A stretch of 18,572 nucleotides of DNA from Ichthyophonus hoferi (GCA_002751075.1 NAOQ01000056.1:188083-206654), one strand, 5' to 3'. Positions 8,251 through 17,856 are shown, counted from the stretch's first letter. The notes: a model not told the origin generated them from the letters alone. Numbers and translations: made by a program.

Positions 8251-9011
8251 TAGTATGTGAGCAGTTACATTAATGAGGTAATTAACTAAAGAGTCAATCT
8301 AGTGAGGATATGCAAAGAATGAAATTCAAAATTATAGGGACCGTTAGAATAGTCTCATCTGTTAAGCTGTTCAATGATTTGATTGCTCCATTATCTATAC
8401 TGAGATTCTTGGAGCGCCCACTGTTTTAAAGTAATCTGGTTATAATATCTACTGTTAATTGACCTAACTCATATAGGCAACTAGATTCCAAGATGTTATA
8501 ACGTTAAAGAAACATTTGATTTTAAATCCTTATGTCAAAAATTTATAGCCCTTGTGTGCCTCAATTAATAGTTTCCACTCATCTAGTTTAGATGTCTGTT
8601 AAGATCCAGAGTTTAATGTTAATAGTCCCTATATAGACAAGTGGGTAATATTTTATAATAAGGTTTTAAGTGGCCTAGTTTTGGAAGAATCATGGCTTGG
8701 CTGAGTATTAAGTCATGAGTCCTGGCTTTATAAAGAGTGTCCATTAATGAATTCATATAGTTCTAATTTCCTTTAATTTACGTATTAAACTCTATGACAC
8801 ACAAATCTGATAATCCCAAACAGGCAACGACCTTATGAAACAATGCTACATCTGGTGTCATTCATGGATAACAATATATTATTTATTTTCCAATGGTTTT
8901 AAAAACGTTACACAGTTTCCCAACACCTACAATAACATCACTGATATGGCAACAGTTTTAAATCATCTAAAAATGGTGCCACCGATTGTATAGCAGTATC
9001 CTTTTTGAGCG
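8251..9011. other. AT-rich stretch, no gene seen
   Basis: No convincing ORF, RNA gene or repeat. All frames are interrupted often. There is no strong splice site pair with coding-like text between. Confidence 0.5.
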
Positions 9012-9163
9012 GTGCATGGGTCAATACAATACATACATGAAAATCATGATCCTTTTGGCCAATTCAAACAGCAGCCATTTATGTTCAATTGGTTTAAGCC
9101 TTTATATGTTGGTGGGGTAGTTGGCGAAGGAGAGATGAACGCTATGGGGGAATTTCCTTTCAG
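9012..9163 (+). CDS. Possible serine protease (S1) N-terminal exon
   Basis: The frame contains YVGGVVGEGEMNAMGEFPF. This resembles the mature N-terminus of trypsin-like proteases, where IVGG is followed some residues later by a GEFP-type motif and a strand ending SLQ. Here read-through past the possible donor gives RYLSLLQ. A CAG|GTATCT donor lies at 9163/9164. Against the call: the residue before the motif is Leu, not the usual Arg/Lys; the spacing from VGG to the Pro is about five residues longer than typical; and no AAHC or GDSGG motif was found downstream. It may be a relic or chance. The frame then stops at 9246-9248. Confidence 0.25.
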
Positions 9164-9696
9164 GTATCTGTCCCTTTTACAGGAAACCCAAACTAGGTCT
9201 TCCGAATGTATGCTAATTTTTGCTATTGTTGATATATATATTTACTGATACAGGAAGGATGATCAAACCTAACCTAAATTATAGGTAAATATTTATGTTT
9301 GTTTTTGTTTTATCTAAGGTTTAGTAGAAAGTAGATTTTTCATAAAAACTCCTCTTTATTTCTGTTAGTGACGTAAGCCGTCAAGCAATCAATTAATACA
9401 TTAGTTTGACCATTGATAAATTTCAATATTTCGCATTGAATCTAAGTGCTCAAACTTTTGATGGTGAATGATTAAGGGGGTTTCCCTAATCGAAATGACT
9501 CGTTTTAAATGCTGACCTGCTTCGGCACCAGTGATTTGGAATTGGTTCTCGACCCGAAAAATACCGAAAAAGTGGGACTAGAGTGGTATTTCCTGGTTTA
9601 GCGTGACTGTCACGGTGGTTTCTAACAAATTTCAATAAATCCAAGAATATTAAACTATTTGGCCTAGCACGGAGACAATATCCGCAGTTCTCTTTT
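9164..9696. other. Non-coding stretch; short open frames only
   Basis: No gene is supported. A 31-codon plus frame from 9509 to 9601 starts MLTCFGTSDLELVLDPK, and a 126-codon minus frame spans 9486-9866. The two overlap and the minus one runs antisense through an LTR, so neither is accepted. The GC-richer patch at about 9500-9680 could be decayed retroelement interior lying upstream of the LTR at 9697. Confidence 0.35.
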
Positions 9697-10713
9697 TGTT
9701 GCAAGACCGTTAACTCCGAATAATTATGTAGTTCAGCTGAAATTCTGATAACAAGTGGATCTTGAAATGATTGGTCCAATATTAGTCGATTGAATAACGT
9801 TCTTATAGTTTTTAGCCTGTTGAAAGAAAAATATTTTTCCATCGGCCATTCAACATATAACTCCATTCAAAATATATTCATATGGTGTATTTACTCGTCT
9901 ATCAATACAAAATCTTAATTGTAGGACAGACCTATTGTACGGTATTGCGTGAGCCAACCCAATTTGCCTGACCTGCAATTTTACAGTTCTAAACCGGACC
10001 AAAAATGGTTAACCTATGTGCCTAACATTCAAATAGATTGGTTGCTAAAAATAATGTATTTTACCAGAGTTAAAACAATAAGTAGGTATTACTCACTTTC
10101 AATATATTAAGACATTAATTGTATATTTTTGAAAATTGTATAAAATAATATTATCCAAAAGTTACATTTAAATTATATTTGCTTGTCTTTTTCCTGAATC
10201 ACACATCTATTTTTTTTTCTTTTTCTACAGGTTATGTAAGATCGCAGCATGGACGACATTCTTGGCGCGATAATAAAAGCTAACCTAGTATGCGATTTAT
10301 TCTATTTGGAATTGATAATCAATCTCGACCTAAAACAATAAAAAACAATCCTGTATAAAAGCAAGTAAATATTACTTACCAAGTTAAATTTCCATTAAAT
10401 CATCACTTTGGCCTACTATTACAAATAAACAGTTTACACATATTATTATATTTAGAAGTAGTTGTAGGGAAACCCCCATATTCGGAACCAAATAAAAACA
10501 TAAACGGGACCAACGATTGACATCCGCGATAAACGAAGGTCTGAAAAAGATTAATGGGTAACAAAACAACTAATAAAGGCTCCTGCACATCCGGGCATGC
10601 GGGGGCAACCCCGCTGCATTTGTATAATCCTAATATGGAAAAATCATGAATATGTTATTATTTGTTAAATCTTATAATAATCTATTTAGATAGTTCTATT
10701 ATATAACACTCAA
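9697..10713 (+). mobile_element. LTR of an old Ty3/Gypsy-type element, split by an insert
   Basis: The left part (9697 to about 9835) starts TGTTGCAAGAC and matches the first 160 bases of the LTR at 11340. The right part (about 10500-10713) matches the last half (ATTGACATCCGCGATAAA, CATCCGGGCATGCG, ATAACACTCA) and runs directly into a primer site. The roughly 660 bases between have no LTR counterpart and look like a later insertion. Read together, these are the upstream LTR of the element whose downstream LTR is at 11340-11745. Divergence between the two LTRs, about a fifth to a quarter by eye, points to an old insertion. Confidence 0.6.
10230..10275 (+). CDS. Possible short terminal exon inside the LTR insert
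   Basis: A long T/C run ending TTTTTCTACAG (AG at 10229-10230) is an excellent acceptor. It is followed by a short open text that reads either YVRSQHGRHSWRDNKS then TAA, or LCKIAAWTTFLAR then TAATAA. AATAAA-like signals follow at about 10270 and 10338. It could be the last exon of a plus-strand gene whose earlier exons were not found, or part of the inserted element. Confidence 0.2.
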
Positions 10714-11339
10714 TTGGTGACCCCGAATCCTGTGCACAAGTCACTGTAACTACTACAAATTGCTATGGGGTTATGCGCCCAGCACGCCTCCACTGTGTCA
10801 CTATTCTCTGCTCCACTACCTGTGCAATACGAAGTTGAACCGCCACCCATGCAATATATTGCATCACATCTTCCATCGTGCCATTCTGTTCCACACAGGA
10901 CAACATGGCTCAGTCTCTATGGGGCAGCCAGCCTCTCGCGCTTAAAGTGCATTGAACCTCTCGCTCTACCCTTGTATCCGTGAGAACAACGCATTTGACA
11001 ACATAGGCGCCACCTCTTGGCAACCTCTTTGCACATGTTAATCTTTTGGACGTCCTTCGAAAAGAACCTGCTGACGATATAATTGGGTAAAACTTTAGCA
11101 TAACAGAGACTACAAAAGTTACAAAAACACAACTCTCTATTGACTACCCGAGACAGCCATTCTAGACACGCCTAGTACAGAGATGATGGACAACACACGT
11201 CCATGTGTAAGTCCCGGGCTCACAAGACTCCACTTCCAGAATCCTCGAACATCCAGGAAAAACCAGTACGCATCACTGAGTTAACGGTATTATTTTATTT
11301 TTCTTTTGGTTCTCTCCAGCGTTTTAGCCAATGGAAGAG
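10714..11339 (+). mobile_element. Primer site and short interior of the LTR element
   Basis: TGGTGACCCCGA at 10715-10726 directly follows the LTR. It matches the start of the tRNA-Trp-type primer-binding site known from CsRn1-like Ty3/Gypsy elements. The interior of about 610 bases is GC-richer than its flanks. It holds only short open frames and shows no recognisable gag, protease or reverse transcriptase, so this is a fossil or non-autonomous copy. A short purine run (GGAAGAG) at 11333-11339 before the second LTR is the likely polypurine tract. Confidence 0.6.
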
Positions 11340-11745
11340 TGTTGCAAGACTGTCAACTCCCAATAAATACGTAGTTCGGCCAAAGTTCTGGTAACAAGAG
11401 GATCATGAAATGATTGGTCTAATGACTGAATAACACTCTTATAAGATTATGTGACGACGGAATCTAATCTTATAGTTTTAACCAGGTAAATAAATTAATT
11501 TGTCAATCGAGAATTATTACGATCGGTCCAATTTACGTTGATGAACACAGCTACGATTGACACCCGCGATAAATAAAGGTCGGGAAAGGATAGAGGGAAA
11601 CGGAAACAACTAATAAACGCCCCAATACATCCGGGCATGCGCGGTAACTCTGTATGCCTGTATATGTGTATCATGCCGATATGGGCAAAATACCAATATG
11701 TTTGTGACACAATATCATAATACAATCCTATTATACAACACTCCA
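11340..11745 (+). mobile_element. Near full-length LTR, about 406 bp
   Basis: It begins TGTTGCAAGACTG and ends ACAACACTCCA, with TG...CA ends. It shares its first half with the pieces at 8116, 9697 and 16811 and its second half with 10500-10713. It is the downstream LTR of the element at 9697, yet it is itself followed by a primer-site-like sequence, so it also serves as an upstream LTR. That implies a tandem or recombined arrangement. It ends 186 bases before the start codon of the CBM14 gene. Confidence 0.7.
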
Positions 11746-11800
11746 TTGGCGACTCCAAAGGCCTGTGGACAAATCACTAGATCTACCACAGATTCTTATG
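11746..11800 (+). mobile_element. Second primer site and leader fragment
   Basis: TGGCGACTCCAAAGG at 11747 matches the primer site at 10715 with changes, followed by CCTGTGGACAAATCAC and CTACCACAGATTCT. The same leader text recurs after 10715, at 12162-12204 and at 17810-17856, so it is a repeated part of this element family. Confidence 0.6.
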
Positions 11801-11849
11801 CTTATCAGTGATTAGATCAATGCACAATAGATAACGGTGTAGAAGCAGG

Positions 11850-11857
11850 TATATATA
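11850..11857 (+). promoter_or_regulatory. TATA box for the CBM14 gene
   Basis: TATATATA lies 81 bases before the start codon. Transcription would start at about 11880, leaving a 5' leader of about 50 bases. An ACAGT at 11856-11860 resembles the arthropod initiator but is too close to this TATA to be its partner. Confidence 0.45.
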
Positions 11858-11930
11858 CAGTCTCGTTGCTGTAAATAACAACCAACAAGTTTTACATTTA
11901 ATATTGTTGGGTGATCGACTATTAAGAAAG

Positions 11931-13008
11931 ATGTTTATATCCAGAAATACCTTCTGCATTTTAGGTAAGCCTAGGTTCATGTTGGGGTTATCGTAACTTA
12001 GATCTTGAATTTTTTTTTAGTTTAAATCTGAAGCCATTATACTGAAAATGTGTTTAAGAGAGATTACAAGTTTAGTTTGTTTTTTTTCGCGAAAAACCAG
12101 AATGGTAGTCCATAAAATCAGAAAACAATTTCAGAGGCAGAAATGAAAATCTATAAATTGGATTCTGTGGATAAGTCGCTAGAGCTACCATAAATTCTAA
12201 TATGAAATAATTTTCCTAGGCATAGGGAGTGTTAAAACAAGAATATTTCATTAATTTGGGTATTTCTTTAAAGTGTATTTTGCGTGAGTGAATATGTTTT
12301 TGTAGATTTTAGTATCTGAAATACAATATTTTTTTGTCAACTAACATATCTCATCCCCAATTACAATATTCAGCCCTTGCGCTAACTGCAAGCCAGACTG
12401 TTGCCCTCGATTTCATATGTCCCCCTAATCTGGAGGAGGGCGCAAACCTTAATCGTGCTGATCCCGAGAACTGTAGTTGGTTTTACGCATGCCCACGCGA
12501 AGGAGGAAAACCAAATCACTGGGAATGTGAGGCAGGGAAGAAATTTGATCCTAATTTAAATTATTGTGAAGAAAGCGACCAATGTATCATAAAATATGAA
12601 TTTGAATGTACTGATGCTTTGAGAGGTGAATCCCTTTTCCATGCTCATGAAGAAGACTGCAACAGGTATTATACCTGTTATAACAAGGGTTCAACAGTAA
12701 TTGGGCAATGTCCACTAGGACAAACGTTTGATCCTAATCTACATTTCTGTGTGGAGAGCAACAAATGTATTTTCAAATGTCCTAGACACCTGACCGAAGA
12801 AGATAAATTGACTTATTATGATCCAAAAAATTGCCAAAAGTATTACAAATGCACAGTGGGTAAGAAGGAGGCCGTCCACCTTTTATGTCCGGAAACCCAG
12901 GTGTTCAACCCTTCTACTGGTATGTGTGATACTCCCGAGAATGCTCCTGGGGTATGCAGGCAGCCAATTACTGCTCCTAAGTGCGAAAATGAGCCTAAGA
13001 GTGCTTAA
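11931..13008 (+). CDS. Secreted protein with three CBM14 chitin-binding domains (CPAP3/obstructor-like)
   Basis: Two exons join in phase. Exon 1 is 11931-11964 (ATG, ending TTAG|GTAAGC) and exon 2 is 12374-13008 (acceptor ATATTCAG, branch-like CTAAC about 30 bases upstream). The product has 222 residues. It opens with a signal peptide (MFISRNTFCILALALTA, likely cut after SQTVA). Three six-cysteine CBM14/peritrophin-A domains follow, starting at FICPP, FECTD and FKCPR. Each keeps the aromatic core (CSWFYAC, CNRYYTC, CQKYYKC) and the closing FDPN or FNPS motif before the fifth Cys. Cys gaps are about 16-17, 5, 10-11, 12 and 5-9. CBM14 domains bind chitin outside the cell. Signal peptide plus exactly three domains and no mucin linkers is the CPAP3/obstructor layout of cuticle proteins; a peritrophic-matrix role is the alternative. 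No in-frame ATG precedes the first domain in exon 2, so the spliced start is needed. Confidence 0.9.
12162..12204 (+). mobile_element. Retroelement leader fragment inside the CBM14 intron
   Basis: ATTCTGTGGATAAGTCGCT, then AGAGCTACCATAAATTCT, matches the leader that follows the primer site at 11747 at about three bases in four, in the same orientation. It has no LTR of its own. It lies in the 409-base intron 11965-12373 and should not disturb splicing. Confidence 0.5.
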
Positions 13009-13059
13009 GAAACTTATGATGGTTGTTTTCACAACATCAAGTCACCAATAATATATTAT

Positions 13060-13065
13060 AATAAA
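13060..13065 (+). terminator. Poly(A) signal of the CBM14 gene
   Basis: AATAAA lies 52 bases after the TAA stop (13006-13008), followed by a T-rich run at about 13083. The 3' untranslated region would be about 70 bases. Confidence 0.7.
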
Positions 13066-13532
13066 AATTCTATGGTAATACCTTTTTTTTTCATTTGGCT
13101 TTCGAGTATAAGGATCTTGACCATATGGAATTTCAAATAATAATGATATTCTTTTTGTTTACTATTGATCACTGTTTTTTATATATGGTATTTTAGTTTC
13201 ATCTTTATTAGTAGAACTTTGTTTGCTCTTTTTTGAGTTAATTTTTGGTCTCCAATATTTTTTGAGTACTTTGTAATTTTGTGATGATAACACTTGACAG
13301 ACAAAATATTAAAGATAGAGGTATTGTATGTCATTATATAGCCACATATGCAAAATAGCTACTACCGTTACTTATGTTCACCTAATTAATCCATGTTGGG
13401 TTCCAAAATATTCTGTATGTATATTGATAACGTCTAAAAAAGCTGTTGGAAATAAGACTAGTATCTGTTCTACTGAGTTCTATCAGGTAAAGGGCAGATT
13501 AAAGCTCTAGTTAGCTGCTGTTGAATCTCCCT
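13066..13532. other. AT-rich stretch, no gene seen
   Basis: T-rich and without a convincing frame. Its right part, from about 13440, belongs to a duplicated block also present near 17050. Confidence 0.45.
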
Positions 13533-13830
13533 CTATTGATCAATGTAAATAGAAGCTTTTAACTTCTGACTTGTCGATGTATTGCATATGTTATAACTGT
13601 ACTCTAATTGTGGTTGTGTGTATATAGTTATGGTATTACTATTATCAGAAGAATCAAGACCAGATTTAACTAGGTGGCTTTCCAGTAAAGCAACTGAATT
13701 ATCTACTGTAACTTCTTTGACAACAATAGACATAATATGAAACAAAACGTAAAGTACATAAATTGAACAGTAAGCACTGACGACTGAAAACAGTATTTTC
13801 ATTGATTGTTTTTGTTTCTTTTATACATCT
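13440..13830 (+). repeat. Duplicated block, left copy
   Basis: It matches 17050-17500 in the same orientation. Shared blocks are GAAATAA.ACTAG.ATCTGTT.TACTG at 13449 and 17056, GCTTTTAACTTCT at 13555 and 17208, and AACTGAAAACAGTA-like text at 13782 and 17458. Identity looks like 60-65 percent overall, so the duplication is old. It includes the small minus-strand ORF. Confidence 0.55.
13533..13802 (-). CDS. Small hydrophobic-start protein, unrecognised
   Basis: ATG at 13802-13800 starts an 89-residue frame ending TAG at 13533-13535. Residues 3-28 (ILFSVVSAYCSIYVLYV...) form one hydrophobic segment, a signal peptide or anchor. The rest (KEVTVDNSVALLESHL, VKSGLDSSDNSNTIT, QPQLEYSYNI) is hydrophilic, with Ser/Asn. 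A diverged copy near 17190-17480 preserves part of the text at protein level (ALLESHLV versus SLLEGELV), which hints at past coding, but that copy is broken. No family is recognised and no clear poly(A) signal follows. It may be part of a repeat rather than a gene. Confidence 0.35.
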   Translation of the reverse strand: MKILFSVVSAYCSIYVLYVLFHIMSIVVKEVTVDNSVALLESHLVKSGLDSSDNSNTITIYTQPQLEYSYNICNTSTSQKLKASIYIDQ

Positions 13831-15326
13831 TCTGATCTTATCTTGATAATCCAATTTTAATAGATCCTTACTAAAATGGCTCTTTAGCTAACTACCTCTT
13901 TAGTGTAACTGCTCACACATTATTTATTGACAAATCCATTTACCAGGTTGAAAATGTTTTACCATTAACTAATGATGAACCAACCATTTAACTGCTTGTT
14001 ATCAGAACTTTGGCCAATTCTACTTATTCATTTGCAGTTAGCCATCTTGTATTACTCTCCCATTGGCTCGAACGTTAAAGAAAGCCAAAAGAAAAGAACA
14101 AATTGTTAACTCATTAATAGGCCCGTACTGAGGTTTCCACTGCGTAGTTTAGTGTCATAAAGGAATAAGCTGTAATCAAAAGCATTAAACGTTTTGGCTC
14201 CAACAAAGGTTTTGCCTGAGACAAATTTCCGGGCGCTTGATTTTGTAGTGATTCTGAGTAAAAACAGTACAGTTTTAAATCTAGTTTCTCTGCCTGTACT
14301 AGTTGGACGCTGTTCTGGACTTGAGAAAGATACTTACTACACAGACTACAGACAAAAATCAACAATAATAACTACATTACAATTAAATGAGGACTATCAT
14401 GCATTGATGATAATTACTACACGGGCTGAAATCGACATGCTCAATATAAGTTGGTTCATGTTTTGTGACTTGATAGCGTATATTTGTAAGTTGATGTTAT
14501 GTAGAAACGCGGATTTGAATAATTTAGAGTTAAGAATTTACAATATATATATATGCTCGTTTATGTGATGTATATTTATAAACATGGTTAGAAACATTAT
14601 ATATATATATAGGCTTATACAATACTTAGTGATGAGACATTATATGTATACATAACTATTATGCATATATGCAATATTATAATATATTAGTTTAGATAAG
14701 AAATAGTTATAAGCTTATTATAACATGAAAATATGAAAAATCATTAGACAAGCATAAATTTATTATTATTTAGATTTATAGCATTAATTTATTTGTATGC
14801 TTTATCTGTTATAACCAGGTCATTAAAAAAAAAAGATTGTACAGTTTTAAAATAAACTTATAATGGGATCAGATATTATTATGATTAGAACACGTGCGAT
14901 TTGTTACAATACGTCTCTATTTATGTACATTAAAATATTGCCTATATTGTATTTAGTTATTATTTGCTGTTATTCAAATAGTAGAGATTAACTATTAAAT
15001 CTACATAATGATGATCCATATTGAGACCAATTCCTATATCTCATATTATGTCGAGATGCAGTCTATTCAAATTCAGCTTCACCACATTATATGTTTAAAA
15101 TGGTGTAAATTAACCATTGTGTGGTTGAGACAAGCCTTTTCGTTTTATATACACCATAATCTACCACCTGACTTGCGTCATTATCGGGGTATTGGTTTAA
15201 AATAAAAAACCAATACGTTTACCTTGCATATTTTCCGTTTCTACACGCACACACACGTATATTATATGCCCAGTGTTTTAAAATTATCTTTCAACTTACT
15301 AATCTAGTTAAACATAATAGCAGATA
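13831..15326. other. Long AT-rich stretch, no gene supported
   Basis: A 124-codon plus frame at 14194-14568 and an 83-codon minus frame at 14114-14365 overlap, so at most one could be real. The plus text near LAPTKVLPETNFRALDFVV is slightly protein-like but has no recognisable domain or good splice context. The rest is stop-rich, with (TA)n runs near 14545 and 14600. Confidence 0.4.
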
Positions 15327-15329
15327 ACT

Positions 15330-15360
15330 GTTATTACTGTTATCTATATTACAGTAATAA
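15330..15360. repeat. Hairpin-forming inverted repeat
   Basis: GTTATTACTGT at 15330-15340 pairs with ACAGTAATAA at 15351-15360 over ten bases, with a ten-base loop. No T-run follows and no function is assigned. Confidence 0.6.
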
Positions 15361-15363
15361 TAA

Positions 15364-16669
15364 CCCTGTACAATACGAAGTCTAGAATCTTTTTTGTTTA
15401 ATTTGTATTTACCAATAATCATTGGCGAACTCATCGAGGAATAAATTTTCGGTATAAAAGTTGTGGCTCCCTATAGATTAATTATCTTCCAAAACGGAGT
15501 TAGAGCCAGATATCACTATAATAAGATGTTACATACCGGTTGTTCTCGTATGTGATAAAATTTGTTAAATATTGTACAACTCCTATATTGTAATTAGCAA
15601 TCCTCACTGGATGTCTATTAGCTAATACAATAGCAACTCGAATAAACTATGTAAGCTGGACCCAGACTGGTTCTGGGCATGCGTTTTTGATCATAAACGT
15701 AATATATAAATTTATTTAAATAGTGAAGTTATTCATGGGCTCAGTCTAGGTGTGTTAGACTTTATAGTGCACTAAAACAGGTAATTAAGTAAAGTTATTA
15801 CGAGGTTGATTGTACTTCTTATTGTGGGACTTGTGAATTGTAATTTAAGGTCAGATCTTGATGGGAGAAAGCGAGGCTTTATTCTGTTGCTAGAGTAGTC
15901 TCTCTAGTCGTTCTACAGATAATTGTTACTTTGCCTTGTCTTATGTGCATGCGGGTTTTCTTGGTCTGTATCGATAGCCGGACAGCCTCGGTCCGAATCC
16001 ATTGTTCTTGACTAATTCAAAAGAAAGACAAAATTTGGGTAGATATGTTCAATGATTGGTAATTCTGACATAGATTTCTTTGATATTATTTGTTGGTAAG
16101 AGTTTCAATAATTACTCTTTGTCTCTAATCGTTACTGTGTTTGGAACTATCAAGAAAGCTAGCGCAGTTAACCTTTTTTTATAAGTGTACGACTACACAC
16201 CATAAGATGTTCAACGTTAGATAACAAGAATTACGATGTACGATATGTTCTACTCTATATCTCATTAATTCAGATCTTCATCCGTCATCCATGTAGTAGT
16301 TTGCTAATTGTATTGCGTTTCTACTGATAATAATGTAATATGGGACTGCATGATATAATTGGAGATTGTAGTCAATAACCTGATCACTTGTGATCGGGAT
16401 TCCCGATTAGAAATAATAATTGTAACAAAACATCTGCCACAATTGTTTTGGAGTTAGAGCCATATATAAGTATACTGAAGGGATACATGTTATGTTCAAT
16501 AAATGCATGTAAATTATTAGAAATAAATAGATTCCTGAAATAATTTATTTAATTACAGATACAAGTTTTTAACGAAACTAAAACAATGGCTTTGTCTTTG
16601 TTTGGAAACTTATTATGTATACTTATTTGTCAGAAACCAACAGGCATATGGATAAAGTTCTAATTAGTT
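15364..16669. other. Non-coding stretch with a short repeated motif
   Basis: No gene seen. GGAGTTAGAGCCA occurs exactly at 15496-15508 and again at 16450-16462, each followed by a TATA-like run and then ATGTTA. A TATAAAAG box is at 15453-15460. A 6-bp stem hairpin (CCCAGA-CTGGT-TCTGGG) is at 15661-15677. These may be parts of another old repeat family. Confidence 0.4.
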
Positions 16670-16811
16670 TTTGTATAAACAAAATTCCTGGCTAGCAGGC
16701 TTAACAACGCGTTTAGTTTTTATCAGTATTGGACCAATCACTCCATGATCCCCTTGTTACCAGCTAAATGGCTGTATCACGTGTTCCTTCGGAGTTTACA
16801 GTCTTGCAGCA
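16670..16811 (-). mobile_element. LTR fragment (5' part), inverted
   Basis: Read on the minus strand from 16811 it begins TGCTGCAAGACTGTAAACTCC and continues with CTGGTAACAAGGGGATCATG and GTGATTGGTCCAAT. This matches the first 150 or so bases of the LTR at 11340. No interior follows. It is the fourth copy of this family in the window and the only one in this orientation. Confidence 0.65.
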
Positions 16812-17049
16812 CATACCATATATATTACTTGATAATTCAATTCTTAATTAATTAGTTAAACAAAATTCATTAGTGAGCTAATATTATATTATTATTAGAA
16901 TAAGAGTTAGGAAATAGTACGATCCATGGATATAGGGTTAACCGCTGTTTATTCAAGTGGCTGGAAAGACAGATTGTGACCAATCTAGTATGAACCCTTT
17001 CATAGAGAGATATAAGTAAAACTATCCTGAGATAAGGTTGTATAATTAC

Positions 17050-17500
17050 TATTAGAAATAATACTAGCATCTGTTGTACTGCATTATGTTGGACGTAGTG
17101 TTTCTGTTCTCTTCTAGTTGATCCATGTAGTAATCAATAAGTAAAGAACATGCTAAAAACATTTAAGTTCTGCTTTTAGTATACACAATTGTTCTTCATT
17201 CAGAGATGCTTTTAACTTCTTATTCTGTACTTTGCAATATGATCAATAGCTATGATCTAAATTCCTGTAATCTAATCGTAGATAGGCACTATAGAAATAT
17301 TCTCTAATGGTTCAAATGCACCAGGATTGACTAGTTCGCCTTCTAATAAAGAATCTGGAAGACAACTTTTATCACTTTAAAAATAAAATACGTAATATAA
17401 ATGAATAGTAAAAACAAGTCAAATATTGTTGTGGAAAGGCATTTAACAAATATTAACAACTGAAAACAGTAATAGTAACAGTACCTTTATTTTTGTTTTT
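17050..17500 (+). repeat. Duplicated block, right copy
   Basis: Partner of 13440-13830. On the minus strand part of it reads DKSCLPDSLLEGELVNPG, which lines up with the tail of the small ORF at 13533-13802, but stops interrupt the frame on both sides. The copy therefore looks like a pseudogene or a decayed repeat. The segment 17090-17205 is longer than its counterpart by about 40 bases. Confidence 0.5.
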
Positions 17501-17559
17501 GAAATATATTATATAATCGCGTTTTGGGCTGACGTTTTGCATTTTATTACACAAAGCCC

Positions 17560-17692
17560 TATCTTACAGTATCTTATCATCTTACTTTCTATTCTACTAT
17601 CCCAGTATCTTACAGTACCTTACCATCATATTTCCTATTTTATTATTTTACTACCTTATAGTATCTTACCATCTTTCTTTCCTACTATCAAA
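17560..17692 (+). repeat. Tandem repeat, about 44 bp, three copies
   Basis: Each unit reads roughly TATCTTACAGTATCTTACCATCTT followed by CTTTCTATT and TACTAT. Units start near 17561, 17605 and 17651. C/T substitutions between units show some age. Confidence 0.75.
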
Positions 17693-17809
17693 AATTAATT
17701 GAAAATCCCGTAGAATTGTAGACAAGTCAATAAAAATCGTGCAGAATTTCAAATTTTGCAATTCCTAACGCTAGCCCAAAGAAACGACTATTACACAAAA
17801 TTCAATTGT

Positions 17810-17856
17810 AGATACCAAAGCCAGTGGACAAGTCAATAGAACTACCACACAGAGTG
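17810..17856 (+). mobile_element. Retroelement leader fragment
   Basis: GATACCAAAGCCAGTGGACA, then AGTCAATAGAACTACCACAC, matches the leader after the primer site at 11747. A weaker, shorter match (TAGACAAGTCAATAAA) lies just left at about 17718. No LTR is adjacent. Confidence 0.5.

Noticed and set aside
9486-9866. 126-codon minus-strand frame
   Set aside because: It runs antisense across the start of an LTR, has no recognisable domain, and overlaps a competing plus frame.
10760-11132. Four short overlapping frames in the retroelement interior
   Set aside because: All are short, overlap each other on both strands, and show no gag or pol motif.
11495-11980. Two minus frames of 87 and 65 codons near the CBM14 promoter
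   Set aside because: They lie antisense to the LTR and to exon 1, and have no domain or splice support.
12818-13051. 77-codon plus frame inside the CBM14 gene
   Set aside because: It is an out-of-frame shadow of the third chitin-binding domain.
15985-16005. GGTCCGAATCC, close to a tRNA box B
   Set aside because: The T-arm does not pair beyond two bases and no box A or acceptor stem is present, so neither a tRNA nor a SINE is supported.
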